Origin: a virus
Length of the DNA stretch: 21,197 nucleotides
Virus record (IMG/VR): IMGVR_UViG_3300008113_000455
Span: 1 to 21,197 of that record
Reading direction: 5' to 3' (one strand)
Shown: positions 1-8,415 of the stretch, piece after piece
How positions within the stretch are numbered: the first letter of the stretch is position 1
How the letters are laid out: each line of letters begins with the position of its first letter
Notes under the pieces: model-generated
Seen by the model: the letters and a program-made list of their open reading frames with translations, nothing else
Databases searched by the model: none
What the model was told of the DNA's origin: nothing
Program-made: the position numbers and the translations under genes

Positions 1-2225
1 TTGATGGAATTAAATCCTCCTTCCCCACTTGAAGTGAGTTTAGCCAGACCACCAAAGTCTCCAGCACCCATAGTATCTCCTTGCGACATAGCGGTAGGAG
101 CAACACCCGCTTCAAGAATTTTCAAAGCACTTCTCCGTTGAGCATTAGTAGAACGAGGATTACGAAGAATATTAGCTGCATTTAAATTAATAGCAGCATT
201 CTTTTGAAAAGATGCCTGACTATCCACATTAGGTTTATATGGAGTTCCAAGCAGCCTACCTTGAGAGGCCATCCAACCATCAACACTAAGACCAGCCATT
301 TCTGCTGCTGCTTTGATTTCCTCAGGCAGTACACCTCCCTTATCAATAATATCTTGATAAAATTGAAAATCATTAGGATCTTTAATCCTCTGAACTGTTG
401 CTGGAATGGTAGGTAACGGGCCTACTTGTTGTCGGATGCGGCGAAGTTCTTCTGGATTGGCAACTGGATTTTTAATTTCGTATGGTTGTCCCGCTGGAAG
501 GGGCTTCAAAACATTAGGTGTTTCGCCTTTTGGGTTAATATAGTAAGGTTCATTAGTCAGCCTAAGATTTCGTTCTGTTTCAGCAATCCATTGTTGAGCA
601 ACAACCGAATCATTCGGATACTTTCCAGTGCGATCAAATTCAGCTTGCCATTTTTTAGAAAGCGTATCAAAGGCTACTCGTGAAGCACCGTTAATTGCTC
701 CATCAATTCTGGCTCTAAATCCAGCATCAGCGGCGTAAGTGGCGCCACCCTGAGCCAACCTGCCAAGCAGCTGCCCTCTAACAGTAGGAATGACCATTTG
801 AGAACCGATACCTTTTCCAAGCGATTCCAAGCTAGGAATGTCTGGAAGCATGGCTTTGATTCTTGTGGCTTCTGCTTCTTCTAAATCATTACTAAGAACA
901 AGTTTATCAATCTCATCTTCTGTCCAAAGAAACCCACCGCCTGGTTTTTTATTACCAGCTTGAATTTGCTTTTCAATGTTTTCAGCCAAACGAGAAGAGC
1001 TGTCCTCACTAGATAGTTTATTTTGCAATTCCATAGCATAAGGGCTGCTACTTTTTGCCAAAAACTCTCTAAATTTAGAACGAGCGATTGCTAGCTGTTC
1101 AGGAGTATCTGTTTTTCTACGAGATTGAAACTGTTGATAAGCGGTATCCAATCCAGCTTTATCGTCATCCTCAATTCGTTGTGCAGCAGCTTTGGTAGCT
1201 TCTGTAAATTGAGTTTCAAATTCCCTAAATTTAGCAGCATTTTTACTGCCAAATGTCATGTTAGTCCCTGGAATCGGGGCAGCAGATAGGTTATTGATTA
1301 ACAGACGCATTGATGTAGTATCACCAGTGCTGGCATAAATCTTAAGTTGATCATCAATAATTTTAAGTTGTGTTTCATTGGCAACAACAGGGTCGCCATA
1401 AACACGCATTAAATCATTCCAAGAAGTTGCCTGCCATTGATTAGCTCCTATTGGAGTTAAAGCACTAGGAATAGTATTTGCATTTTTAATAGTTACTTCA
1501 TATTGCTTGGTCTTAAGTTCACGCTCATCAGTCTCTTTCATCCAAGAACGCATCACTTCACGTTCTGCCATGGCCATATTATAGCCACCAAACTCTTGAA
1601 TAATTTGTGGATTGATACGATCAAGACCATACTCCTGAACCCACTGTTGAGTTAAGACACGAGTAACATCACTAATTTGATAACCCTTAGCTTCACTAGG
1701 CTTAACTAAACTTCCATCAGGAAGGACAACTGGTACATCGCTTCTCTTCTTTGAATAAAGAAAAGATTCCAAATTAGCTGGAGCCAATTGAGCAGCAGCT
1801 TGGGCTGCACCTACCGCTTCCCAACCTTGAAGAGCTGGACTAGTAGAAAGAATAGTACTTGCCGTACCAGGGTCTGCTCCAGACTCAGCAACAGCTTTAG
1901 CAGTGTTAATATCTCTAGTTGCTGCCGCTTCCAACACGGCAGATTTAGCAATAAATTTATTTCTATTTTGTGGATCTAAAATAACTTCTCCACGAATAAA
2001 TTTAGCGTAACCTTCCGCAATTTTAGACTTTTTTCTTTTTTCGGCTTGTTGTTTAAGAACACCTCCAAGTGTTTCACTAAACTGAGCAAAAGCTTCAAGG
2101 TCTCGTTCCGACTGTTGAAGCATCATCCGACTTGGATCATACGCTTCGACGGGTTGAAACGAAGGATTGGTTTGAGATCCAGTTAGAGCAACTCTCTGGT
2201 CAGGGGATTCATAAATACTAGCCAT
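1..2225 (-). CDS. T7 gp15-like internal virion protein, C-terminus cut by window edge
   Basis: This frame stays open for 741 codons from the ATG at 2225 to the left edge, so the protein is partial and at least as long as T7 gp15 (747 residues). I assign it by position, directly after the gp13-like and gp14-like genes, and by character: long, hydrophilic, helical, rich in Gln, Ala and Glu, with no signal peptide or membrane segment. A basic stretch (QQAEKRKKSKIAEGYAKF) lies near residues 58-75. In T7, gp14, gp15 and gp16 form the core inside the head and are ejected to build a channel across the cell envelope. The visible end (residues 729-741, around LTSSGEGGFNS) could be the start of a lysozyme-like domain. 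Six bases separate it from the gp14-like stop. The alternative is a gp15/gp16 composite; the family call is from context rather than a clear motif. Confidence 0.75.
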   Translation of the reverse strand, partial: MASIYESPDQRVALTGSQTNPSFQPVEAYDPSRMMLQQSERDLEAFAQFSETLGGVLKQQAEKRKKSKIAEGYAKFIRGEVILDPQNRNKFIAKSAVLEAAATRDINTAKAVAESGADPGTASTILSTSPALQGWEAVGAAQAAAQLAPANLESFLYSKKRSDVPVVLPDGSLVKPSEAKGYQISDVTRVLTQQWVQEYGLDRINPQIIQEFGGYNMAMAEREVMRSWMKETDERELKTKQYEVTIKNANTIPSALTPIGANQWQATSWNDLMRVYGDPVVANETQLKIIDDQLKIYASTGDTTSMRLLINNLSAAPIPGTNMTFGSKNAAKFREFETQFTEATKAAAQRIEDDDKAGLDTAYQQFQSRRKTDTPEQLAIARSKFREFLAKSSSPYAMELQNKLSSEDSSSRLAENIEKQIQAGNKKPGGGFLWTEDEIDKLVLSNDLEEAEATRIKAMLPDIPSLESLGKGIGSQMVIPTVRGQLLGRLAQGGATYAADAGFRARIDGAINGASRVAFDTLSKKWQAEFDRTGKYPNDSVVAQQWIAETERNLRLTNEPYYINPKGETPNVLKPLPAGQPYEIKNPVANPEELRRIRQQVGPLPTIPATVQRIKDPNDFQFYQDIIDKGGVLPEEIKAAAEMAGLSVDGWMASQGRLLGTPYKPNVDSQASFQKNAAINLNAANILRNPRSTNAQRRSALKILEAGVAPTAMSQGDTMGAGDFGGLAKLTSSGEGGFNSI

Positions 2226-2231
2226 AATTAG

Positions 2232-2810
2232 TTATTCTTTAGGTTTAGGAGTAGGAGTGTTTTTATTTTTATTAAAAGCTCCTGACCCTTCAGCATCAGC
2301 GTAGGCGGAAACACCAGACATAGCAGCTCCAGCAAGACCCAACACCAGACCACCAGCACTAGGAGCAGCAATCCTCTGAGAAGCAGCTCCAATATCAGCA
2401 GTCCTCTGTTGGTTATAAATGCTTTCCATGCCAAAGAAGTAATCTTGTTGAGCATAAGCAAGGTTCATACCAAGCGCCCCCAGATCCTTCCCTTCAACAC
2501 GCTCAGCATCGGTCAGAAGGCTCCCAATGGATTGTCCACTACGGCCAGCAGCCAACGTGGTCCCCTGTGCTTGGAGACGCCTTACAAGGCCCTGTTCTGC
2601 CTGTTGAGATGCACGTTCCATCTCACCCTTCAGCTTAAGTTGTGTTTGTTGATAAGCGCGATTAGCAGCTTCTTGATTTAGATTACGTTGTTCTTGATAA
2701 GCACGTTCCGAAGCCTTAGCAGCTTCACTTTGAGCTTGATAACCTGCAATGGATTGAACGGCACTCAATAGGCCCGTTGCAATGCCTATGGCAACTGCTG
2801 GTATACACAT
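2232..2810 (-). CDS. T7 gp14-like internal virion protein
   Basis: The product has 192 residues, against 196 for T7 gp14. It begins MCIPAVAIGIATGLLSAVQS, which matches the T7 gp14 pattern of an initial MC followed by a small-residue hydrophobic helix. The middle (residues about 25-75) is a Gln/Ala/Glu-rich helical stretch, and a second Gly/Ala-rich hydrophobic segment follows near residues 150-172. In T7 this protein is part of the internal core and enters the outer membrane during ejection. The start overlaps the end of the gp13-like gene by 25 bases, pointing to translational coupling, and the gp15-like gene follows after 6 bases. The call rests on start motif, length and order together. 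Confidence 0.85.
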   Translation of the reverse strand: MCIPAVAIGIATGLLSAVQSIAGYQAQSEAAKASERAYQEQRNLNQEAANRAYQQTQLKLKGEMERASQQAEQGLVRRLQAQGTTLAAGRSGQSIGSLLTDAERVEGKDLGALGMNLAYAQQDYFFGMESIYNQQRTADIGAASQRIAAPSAGGLVLGLAGAAMSGVSAYADAEGSGAFNKNKNTPTPKPKE

Positions 2811-3259
2811 GATTTTGTTAATTTAGCAAATTCAACATAAGTAAGATTGGTTTGAGTGGTAACATACATAAGCTTTTTAAATCCAAGCATATGAAGCAGT
2901 TTCATGTGCATCCTATTTCTTGGATCAGCAATGTTATGTAACATCTCATAGGAGGTCTGTTGTTCGACCCATTTCTTAGCCTCCTTAAAAAATAGTTTGG
3001 GATACGGACGGACATGTGGCGTAGTAAGCATCCATATGGCTCCGCAATGGGCATCGGTTCTGGATACCCCCGCTATCCCGCAGATCTCTCCGCATGGGTT
3101 TCGAAAGGTTACCGGGTTATTAGAAAGATCCATAGAAAGGCAGAGGGCGGCTTCCATCATAGTATGGCCCAGACCCTCTAGTTCCCTTCGATCATCTTCT
3201 TGTAGGTGCTGAGCCACCCAGATTGCGTCTGAGCGGCTCGCTTTGTGGATAAGCTCCAT
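2786..3259 (-). CDS. T7 gp13-like virion assembly protein (GNAT-like / DUF2833)
   Basis: The product has 157 residues. It resembles T7 gp13 (about 138 residues) in overall plan: a Gly/Cys-containing central strand region (NPCGEICGIAGVSR), a WMLTTPHV strand, a helix ending in VEQQTSYEMLHN, then RNRMHMKLLHMLGFKK. The last element is typical of the acceptor end of GNAT acetyltransferase-like folds. T7 gp13 is needed for correct virion assembly or ejection, but no acetyltransferase activity is established for that family, so I do not claim one. It sits 13 bases after gp12 and overlaps gp14, the same place as in T7. A 12-base palindrome, CCCTTTAAAGGG at 3269-3280, spans the gp12 stop just upstream. 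Confidence 0.82.
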   Translation of the reverse strand: MELIHKASRSDAIWVAQHLQEDDRRELEGLGHTMMEAALCLSMDLSNNPVTFRNPCGEICGIAGVSRTDAHCGAIWMLTTPHVRPYPKLFFKEAKKWVEQQTSYEMLHNIADPRNRMHMKLLHMLGFKKLMYVTTQTNLTYVEFAKLTKSCVYQQLP

Positions 3260-3272
3260 AATAAGGTGCCCT

Positions 3273-6206
3273 TTAAAGGGATTGAATTCCTTTGTTATCG
3301 TATGTGCCTTCCCAATCTAACGAGGTAAATGCGGTTGGGAATGGACTATCAGCAATCAAATTAAATTCAAATAGATTGCCCTTTGCAAAGATTGGAATCG
3401 TTGCTTGAGCATTTCTAAGCAATGGAATTGAATTTGGTGCCGTTACGTTTGCTGTAATTTGCGGAAGAGTAAGTGTAAAATCTGGTCGTCCAGTAGCTTT
3501 AACTAATGTTTTATATGGACCAGAATTGTAACTATTTACTTTGATTCGATTTACAGTAGGAATATTAACAGTATCCTTAAGAGCCCTGGTTTCTTCCCTT
3601 ACAAAATAAAACGCAGGTAATTGGGCAGTGGCTTCGTATTTAAATCCAATTGCAAATCGAGACGCAGTTTGGTCACCATCAACCGTAAGGAAATACCGTT
3701 GTCCAATAGGTTGAGATAGATCCACTTGCATTGATTGCTCTTCAAAATAACCAGCTTGATCAGGGTTAAGATAAATCAATACTGCTTGAAGATCCATTGA
3801 TTCAAACCCATCTTTAAAGCAGATATGAGTTTGATCAGCAGTAGCATCATAAATAAGTGTTGGATTATAATCAAAGTAGTCTAGACGTACATCCAGATAT
3901 TCACCTTCAAAAAGAAGTGATTCACTGGGAGTTTCGGTGATCAGTGATACAGTACTAAGAATATAATTACTACCATTCTTAGTAACAATATACAGTATAT
4001 CTTGATCAAAGTCCAAAGCTTCTACTGGATTAGGCATAATCCATTTAAACCAGCCAGAAATTCGAGTGTCACCGTTTTGAAAGTAACGATAAAGATAAAT
4101 GTTAGTTTTATCTTGTTCACTTACCAAGGCAACTAAACCTGCTGGTTGGGAAGATTTAAATTCAAAAATAGCAGATGGAATGTAACTAGGAATAAGTCTT
4201 GTTAATTCAATAATATCAGGCTTACCACCTGGAGAACTATTAACTGCCATTTCATAAACAGACGAGCATTTATCACCCTCTTCCATGAATAAAATGCTAG
4301 TACCAATATCAATTGGCGCTACATCTTCAAACATGCTATAATTTGATAGCAAGTTAATTTCAGCAGTTCGTGGAGAAAAAGATTCAGTAGTAGTTTGTAG
4401 AATATACTGTCCGTTATCACCAAACAATAGCAAACCATTTGCTGTTGATAATGCCTCCGTTAATTTGATGGGTTTTCTACTACCAGCACTAAGATCAATC
4501 GGATCATTATCAACAATTGTAATAACAGTACTAGCAAAGAAATTAAAGTAATCCCCTGCTTGAGAACAAATTACATTTTGACGGGACGTAAAAACAATTC
4601 TATTTTTAAAGAATGAGATAGAATCAACTGGAAACCCAACAAATGAAGGCATTGGATTGGTATCAGTATCACCAACTTCTCTCGGCTTCCAATACTTTAA
4701 ACGGCTTTCATCACCCGTCAATGTTGAGGTATCTGTTGTAAGAATTTCAAAAATATCTCCTTGAACATTAGTAACAGTTTCCGTGGCTATATATCCTTGA
4801 CCAGCTTGAGCAATTACAACTTGTTCAATTACACCTGTTGTTGTGGTTACCTGTGCATAGCCAGCCCTGCTTTCACCACTAATAGTTTCAAAACTAGTAT
4901 TGATGGTGCGAACAACATTACCTATAACAAGTGGATTGGTATTAGAAGTATTTCCAACAACATTTCCATTTGAATACCAAGAATAGCTATAAACAGGGTT
5001 ACCAAAAATAACACCACTAAAAGTCCTTCTAACATAATTATTGGGATTATTTGCTAGAAAATTAATAGTAGTAGTAAGTGTTTTAATTCTTGAAACTCGT
5101 AGTCTTAATCCAGTTCCACTGCCACCAATTGCATCAAACTGTTCATCAACAACATGACCACCTGATGTTGCCGTATTAATTCCTACTACGCTGGGAATTC
5201 CAGAAACACTGGTAGATCCAGCACTAGCCAGAGCAGATGCTTCATCAAGTTGACGATAAGTAAAAGTCCCATCAGCTTCACGAATAATAACGTGAGGCAT
5301 GGTCTCTTCGTTAATCTTTAAAACTGTTTCAGGAGCAATAGTTTCTTCCCAAGAACCAAAACCATTAGAAGTATTATTATTGGTTTTAAAAATAACCCAA
5401 TAATCATCAGTACCTGTTTCCGCAGATGCAGCTACTTTAATTTTAATATTATTAATAAATTGTTTTGGAAGCTGGCCAACAGTAGTTACTGAACCTTTAA
5501 ATGCGTCAATAGCCACACCAGTACTACCACCTTTAGCATCAATGCTAAAATCAGTATTATCTGCTCTTCGAATATGAATGTAGTTTCCAAGAGCTGTTGC
5601 TACATAATTAACATTAGCATTAATACTGCTAGTTAGATTGCTAACAATATCGCTAATATTAAGTTGAGTGGTAGAGGTAGTTGGGGTAACGTAAGCAAAT
5701 GGTGTACCATCCAACGTAATGGTATATGTAGAACTATAAGCTACTGTATTAATTGCTACAAAGGCATAAGGATTTTGAACAGGACTTTCGCTTAAACTTT
5801 CTTCAACAATTTTAGACCTATTAAGAACAAAAATAAAGTCATTAATTTGAAGCATTTGAAGATCTTTAATCTCCGTATGCGTAGCATATGTAGTTGCTTC
5901 AGCGTCAATTGGATTTATAGTTTGTTCTTGACCATTGTTAGCATTCCAAATACGCAGAGCACCAGCTTTACTAAATTGAACAATATATTTTTCTTGGTCG
6001 TCTCTAAAAATAGTAAACCAAGTGCCATTATCCGCAACATTATTTAATTTGTTGACAGCTTGAAGACCAGGACGCTTTGTCAATCCAGTAGCAACGTCTG
6101 GATAAAAATTATCACAGACTCGTAATTGATTCGTAAATTTAACAGTATCTGGTTGCTGTGAAACACCACCAATAATGCTGCTGATTTTCTGAGAGATGGC
6201 TGCCAT
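3273..6206 (-). CDS. T7 gp12-like tail tubular protein B (tail nozzle)
   Basis: The 977-residue product starts MAAISQKISSIIGGVSQQPD and continues with a GLTKRPGLQ motif. This is the same opening as T7 gp12 (ISQ, GG(V/I)SQQPD, GLxKRP), which forms the tail nozzle. It is about 180 residues longer than T7 gp12 (794). Much of the extra length appears to lie in Thr/Ser/Asn/Gly-rich beta-type sequence between about residues 150 and 500, before the conserved FVGFPVDSISFFKNRIVF segment near residue 530. No signal peptide is visible. The start overlaps the gp11 stop as TAATG, so the two tail genes are probably coupled. The 3' end is followed by the gp13-like gene. The inserted segment could be a receptor- or fibre-binding decoration; that is inference. 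Confidence 0.92.
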   Translation of the reverse strand: MAAISQKISSIIGGVSQQPDTVKFTNQLRVCDNFYPDVATGLTKRPGLQAVNKLNNVADNGTWFTIFRDDQEKYIVQFSKAGALRIWNANNGQEQTINPIDAEATTYATHTEIKDLQMLQINDFIFVLNRSKIVEESLSESPVQNPYAFVAINTVAYSSTYTITLDGTPFAYVTPTTSTTQLNISDIVSNLTSSINANVNYVATALGNYIHIRRADNTDFSIDAKGGSTGVAIDAFKGSVTTVGQLPKQFINNIKIKVAASAETGTDDYWVIFKTNNNTSNGFGSWEETIAPETVLKINEETMPHVIIREADGTFTYRQLDEASALASAGSTSVSGIPSVVGINTATSGGHVVDEQFDAIGGSGTGLRLRVSRIKTLTTTINFLANNPNNYVRRTFSGVIFGNPVYSYSWYSNGNVVGNTSNTNPLVIGNVVRTINTSFETISGESRAGYAQVTTTTGVIEQVVIAQAGQGYIATETVTNVQGDIFEILTTDTSTLTGDESRLKYWKPREVGDTDTNPMPSFVGFPVDSISFFKNRIVFTSRQNVICSQAGDYFNFFASTVITIVDNDPIDLSAGSRKPIKLTEALSTANGLLLFGDNGQYILQTTTESFSPRTAEINLLSNYSMFEDVAPIDIGTSILFMEEGDKCSSVYEMAVNSSPGGKPDIIELTRLIPSYIPSAIFEFKSSQPAGLVALVSEQDKTNIYLYRYFQNGDTRISGWFKWIMPNPVEALDFDQDILYIVTKNGSNYILSTVSLITETPSESLLFEGEYLDVRLDYFDYNPTLIYDATADQTHICFKDGFESMDLQAVLIYLNPDQAGYFEEQSMQVDLSQPIGQRYFLTVDGDQTASRFAIGFKYEATAQLPAFYFVREETRALKDTVNIPTVNRIKVNSYNSGPYKTLVKATGRPDFTLTLPQITANVTAPNSIPLLRNAQATIPIFAKGNLFEFNLIADSPFPTAFTSLDWEGTYDNKGIQSL

Positions 6207-6805
6207 TATCGTGCGATGGTACGGAAGGGAGTGTAAGAAATGTAGAAATTCTGACCAGTCTCTACACCAAAGATGTTTACATCAGAAGTGCTGGTATCAT
6301 AAGCAATACAGTTAGCTCTTAGGATACCTTCATCTTGCTGGTTAAATTGGAACATATCCTTCGATCCAACAGAACTACCAGCGAAGACACGGGAAGCGCG
6401 TTGGGTGATATAATCCTTAAAGACCTGAGGAAGATCTTCAAAGTCAAACAACCACACCACATCACAACGGACTGGCACAGGGTTGGTGAATTTATAAGTA
6501 TGATTTACTTTATCGTAGAGTTTGCCACCCCTTAATACGGTCTGGTATTGTTGAACATTGGAATTCTTATTGTCGGAGATCTGAAGTACGTTTGAAGGTA
6601 CAATAATCTCATCGTTAGCATCAGGAGTAAATGGATAATCTACTTCAGAATTGAAGTGCCATCCTTCTCCTTGAACTTCACGGTTGACATTTTCAAGAAT
6701 GCTCAATGCTGTAGCAATCTCTGGGTTGGCGATGTCGAGCGACACCACAGGTGCCTGCCCGATGCTTGTCAACATTTGGTTGATAGCTTGAAGTTGGGTT
6801 GTCAT
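6206..6805 (-). CDS. T7 gp11-like tail tubular protein A (adaptor/gatekeeper)
   Basis: I chose the ATG at 6805, giving 199 residues (T7 gp11: 196), because homology begins at MTTQLQAINQMLTSIGQAPV. The T7 counterpart reads AVNDILASIGEPPV. An upstream in-frame start at 6880 would add 25 residues translated from the capsid terminator and is unlikely. Other conserved parts are EVQGEGWHFN near residue 45 (T7: QIQSRGWTFN), a YDK strand, and PQVFKDYITQRASRVF near residue 130 (T7: PECFRYWIVTKASRQF). In T7 a gp11 ring joins the portal to the nozzle. No good Shine-Dalgarno precedes the start. The gene lies just downstream of the capsid gene and its terminator and overlaps gp12 by TAATG. Confidence 0.93.
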   Translation of the reverse strand: MTTQLQAINQMLTSIGQAPVVSLDIANPEIATALSILENVNREVQGEGWHFNSEVDYPFTPDANDEIIVPSNVLQISDNKNSNVQQYQTVLRGGKLYDKVNHTYKFTNPVPVRCDVVWLFDFEDLPQVFKDYITQRASRVFAGSSVGSKDMFQFNQQDEGILRANCIAYDTSTSDVNIFGVETGQNFYISYTPFRTIAR

Positions 6806-6817
6806 AGTTCGGACAGG

Positions 6818-6853
6818 AAAAAGAAAAGGGGCCCACCGTTGATAGGCAAGCCC
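6818..6853 (-). terminator. Predicted rho-independent terminator after the capsid gene
   Basis: On the minus strand, GGGC pairs with GCCC around an inner GCC/GGT helix and a 7-base loop, followed by CTTTTCTTTTT. It sits between the capsid stop (6877) and the gp11 start (6805). T7 has its main late terminator at the same place, just after gene 10. The hairpin has an internal 2x2 loop, so termination may be partial, which would let capsid transcripts outnumber tail transcripts. Confidence 0.6.
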
Positions 6854-6876
6854 GTTATTAACCGGAGGGGTTACCC

Positions 6877-7896
6877 TCAAACGTTACGGAACGCACCGGC
6901 AACGCCGACGCGCACAGCAGCGCAACCATAGGCCAGACGGCCCACGATCACATCGCCTTGATAGATCACCTTTGTATCGGCGCCCGTGGTTTGCACGGAG
7001 GGACCGATGGCTTCCACAACGCCAGCAGCGTCACGGTGGAAGATCAGGCCGCAGCTGTTGGTGAAGTTAGAAGCAATACCATAGGAGTTGTTCTCGCCAG
7101 TCACAGCAGCAGCATCAATGGCAGTACCAGCAGCAGAACCGTACTTCCCAAGGAAGGGGATGTTGTTGGACTTCTTGATGGAGATACCAGCAATTTCGAA
7201 CAGACCGTCGCCAGTGTTCATCGAACCCTGGGTGTTGCCATATTCGCGGTAAAGGATGTTGGTATCGACCTGAGAGATCAGGGCGTAGTATTGACGGGGG
7301 CTCAGAACAGCCACGCGGCCATCCTTAGGAGCAGCCACTTCATCGAGACGGGCAGCAGCTTCAAAGAAGCCATCAACCAGGGCCTGAGCATCATACTCTT
7401 TGTTGGCACCGAGGTTAATTTGGAAGCCACCAGGCTCACCAGTCACAGCAGCCGAAGCAGACGAGGCACGGTCCAGAACGCGGAAGATACGGCGATCATA
7501 GAACTCAGCCAGGCTTTGACCGATCTGACGGGCAATAGGGCCACGAATGTCATACTGGCTCATGATTTCGTCGAGGTTATCAACGAAGGCAGATGCCACC
7601 AGCAGGTCATCCAGCGCGATGGTGGTTTCGGCTGCCGGGGGGTTGCCCGAACCGAGGATAGGCACACCAGGCGTACGATAACCAGCCGAGATGCGGCCAG
7701 TGTGAATGAATTGAGCCTGCTTACCACCACGCAGGGTCCGGTTCATCACCAGATCCTTAGCAATAGTGGAGTTACGGAAAGCCTCATAGACTTCGCCCGA
7801 AAAGAGCTTGAGGAAGAGGTTAGTACGCTCAGCGTAAGTAGGAGAAGCGCCGCCAGCTTTATTACTGGCGCCAAGATAAGTTACTGAAGCAGTCAT
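6877..7896 (-). CDS. T7 gp10-like major capsid protein
   Basis: I use the ATG at 7896, giving 339 residues (T7 gp10A: 345). The frame stays open upstream to a TTG at 8004, but that extension (CNRYKFLLFIIP) is translated leader and has no family resemblance. The protein shows the T7-group HK97-fold pattern: LFLKLFSGEVYEAFRNSTI near residue 25, GKQAQFIHTGR near residue 50, a DDLLVASAFVDNLDEIMSQY helix near residue 92, and PKDGRVAVLSPRQYYALI near residue 190. I see no candidate slippery site or long out-of-frame extension at the 3' end resembling T7 gp10B. No clear Shine-Dalgarno precedes the ATG. It is the most GC-balanced gene of the left half, as expected for a highly expressed gene. It has its own structured leader upstream and a terminator downstream. 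Confidence 0.95.
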   Translation of the reverse strand: MTASVTYLGASNKAGGASPTYAERTNLFLKLFSGEVYEAFRNSTIAKDLVMNRTLRGGKQAQFIHTGRISAGYRTPGVPILGSGNPPAAETTIALDDLLVASAFVDNLDEIMSQYDIRGPIARQIGQSLAEFYDRRIFRVLDRASSASAAVTGEPGGFQINLGANKEYDAQALVDGFFEAAARLDEVAAPKDGRVAVLSPRQYYALISQVDTNILYREYGNTQGSMNTGDGLFEIAGISIKKSNNIPFLGKYGSAAGTAIDAAAVTGENNSYGIASNFTNSCGLIFHRDAAGVVEAIGPSVQTTGADTKVIYQGDVIVGRLAYGCAAVRVGVAGAFRNV

Positions 7897-8034
7897 TGGA
7901 ATAATGAATAAAAGGAATTTATAACGATTACAAGTACTTGTATTTGAAGATAAGGCAATAGATGTGTTGTATTGGGTGTCCACCGCAGCGGGCCAATACT
8001 CCAACCGGTTGGGTTTTTAATGTGGTCCCTCCAC
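7897..8034 (-). promoter_or_regulatory. Structured capsid leader with palindromes and hairpins
   Basis: This non-coding leader lies between the terminator after the RlpA-like gene and the capsid ATG. It holds a perfect 14-base palindrome TACAAGTACTTGTA (7929-7942), a 7-bp inverted repeat GTATTGG/CCAATAC (7969-7975 and 7993-7999), a perfect 12-base palindrome CCAACCGGTTGG (8001-8012), and a GTGG/CCAC mini-hairpin (8022-8034). A late phage promoter is expected here by analogy with the T7 phi10 promoter, but I could not identify one. The hairpins could stabilise the mRNA 5' end or be operator-like sites. No tRNA or coding sequence is seen. Confidence 0.5.
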
Positions 8035-8067
8035 AAAGAAAAGGGGGTCCTACTCCGAGGTGCCCCC
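8035..8067 (-). terminator. Predicted rho-independent terminator after the RlpA-like gene
   Basis: On the minus strand, GGGGG and CCCCC enclose an inner CCT/AGG pair and a short loop, followed directly by TTTTCTTT. It begins 10 bases past the RlpA-like stop (8078). With the terminator at 8428-8460 it brackets the RlpA-like gene. The start of the hairpin contains ATTGGGGGCACC, which loosely recalls a cyanopodovirus phage promoter, but the match is not good enough to call. Confidence 0.6.
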
Positions 8068-8077
8068 AATCCAAAAG

Positions 8078-8374
8078 TTAATTAAGGCGAGTAATTGATA
8101 CTCTACCAACTCCAGAGCCGGTTAGACCGATCTTGTCAGCCGCACCTTTACTTAGATCAAGACTCCTACCATGAGCGTAGGGACCCCGATCATTGACCCG
8201 AACAACGGCACACCTATTGTAACAAACCTTAAGGCGTGTTCCAAAGGGTAGTGTCTTGTGCGCTGCCGTAAGGCCGTTTTGATTGTATCGTTCGCCATTG
8301 GCAGTCGTGTTTCCGTGGAAGCCAGGACCATACCAAGAGCTGATAACAGACAGAGTAGTTAGAAGAGGTAGCAT
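8078..8374 (-). CDS. RlpA-like double-psi beta-barrel protein (putative lytic transglycosylase)
   Basis: The 98-residue product is nearly all one RlpA-type double-psi beta-barrel: SSWYGPGFHGNTTANGERYN (12-31), LTAAHKTLPFGTRLKV (35-50), VVRVNDRGPYAHGRSLDLSK (57-76) and a closing GVGRVSI strand. Bacterial RlpA cleaves peptidoglycan glycan strands without stem peptides. Its catalytic Asp and nearby His correspond to Asp62 in NDRGP and His39 in AAHKTLP, both present here. Residues 1-12 are hydrophobic but very short for a signal peptide. A Cys pair (51 and 55) might form a disulfide. No SPOR domain is present. T7 has no gene at this place, between scaffold and capsid. Possible roles are a virion-borne murein hydrolase for entry or a lysis factor; fold confidence is high, role is inference. 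It is flanked by terminators on both sides. Confidence 0.85.
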   Translation of the reverse strand: MLPLLTTLSVISSWYGPGFHGNTTANGERYNQNGLTAAHKTLPFGTRLKVCYNRCAVVRVNDRGPYAHGRSLDLSKGAADKIGLTGSGVGRVSITRLN

Positions 8375-8415
8375 GAGATAATTGCAAAGAACTTTTATAT
8401 TGCTTACAACACATC

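Noticed and set aside
6958-7887. Long plus-strand open frame (309 codons) opposite the capsid gene
   Set aside because: It lies wholly antisense to a confidently identified capsid gene whose codon bias keeps stops out of this frame. The translation shows no family pattern, and no other gene is on the plus strand.
7897-8004. N-terminal extension of the capsid from a TTG at 8004
   Set aside because: The extension passes through palindromes and has no resemblance to capsid N-termini, while the ATG at 7896 gives the usual length.
8054-8070. ATTGGGGGCACC as a Syn5-type phage promoter
   Set aside because: Only partly like the promoter I recall for phage Syn5, and it forms the left arm of a terminator hairpin. 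A shared GGGCACC before the gp13-like gene (3263-3269) is too short to support a motif.
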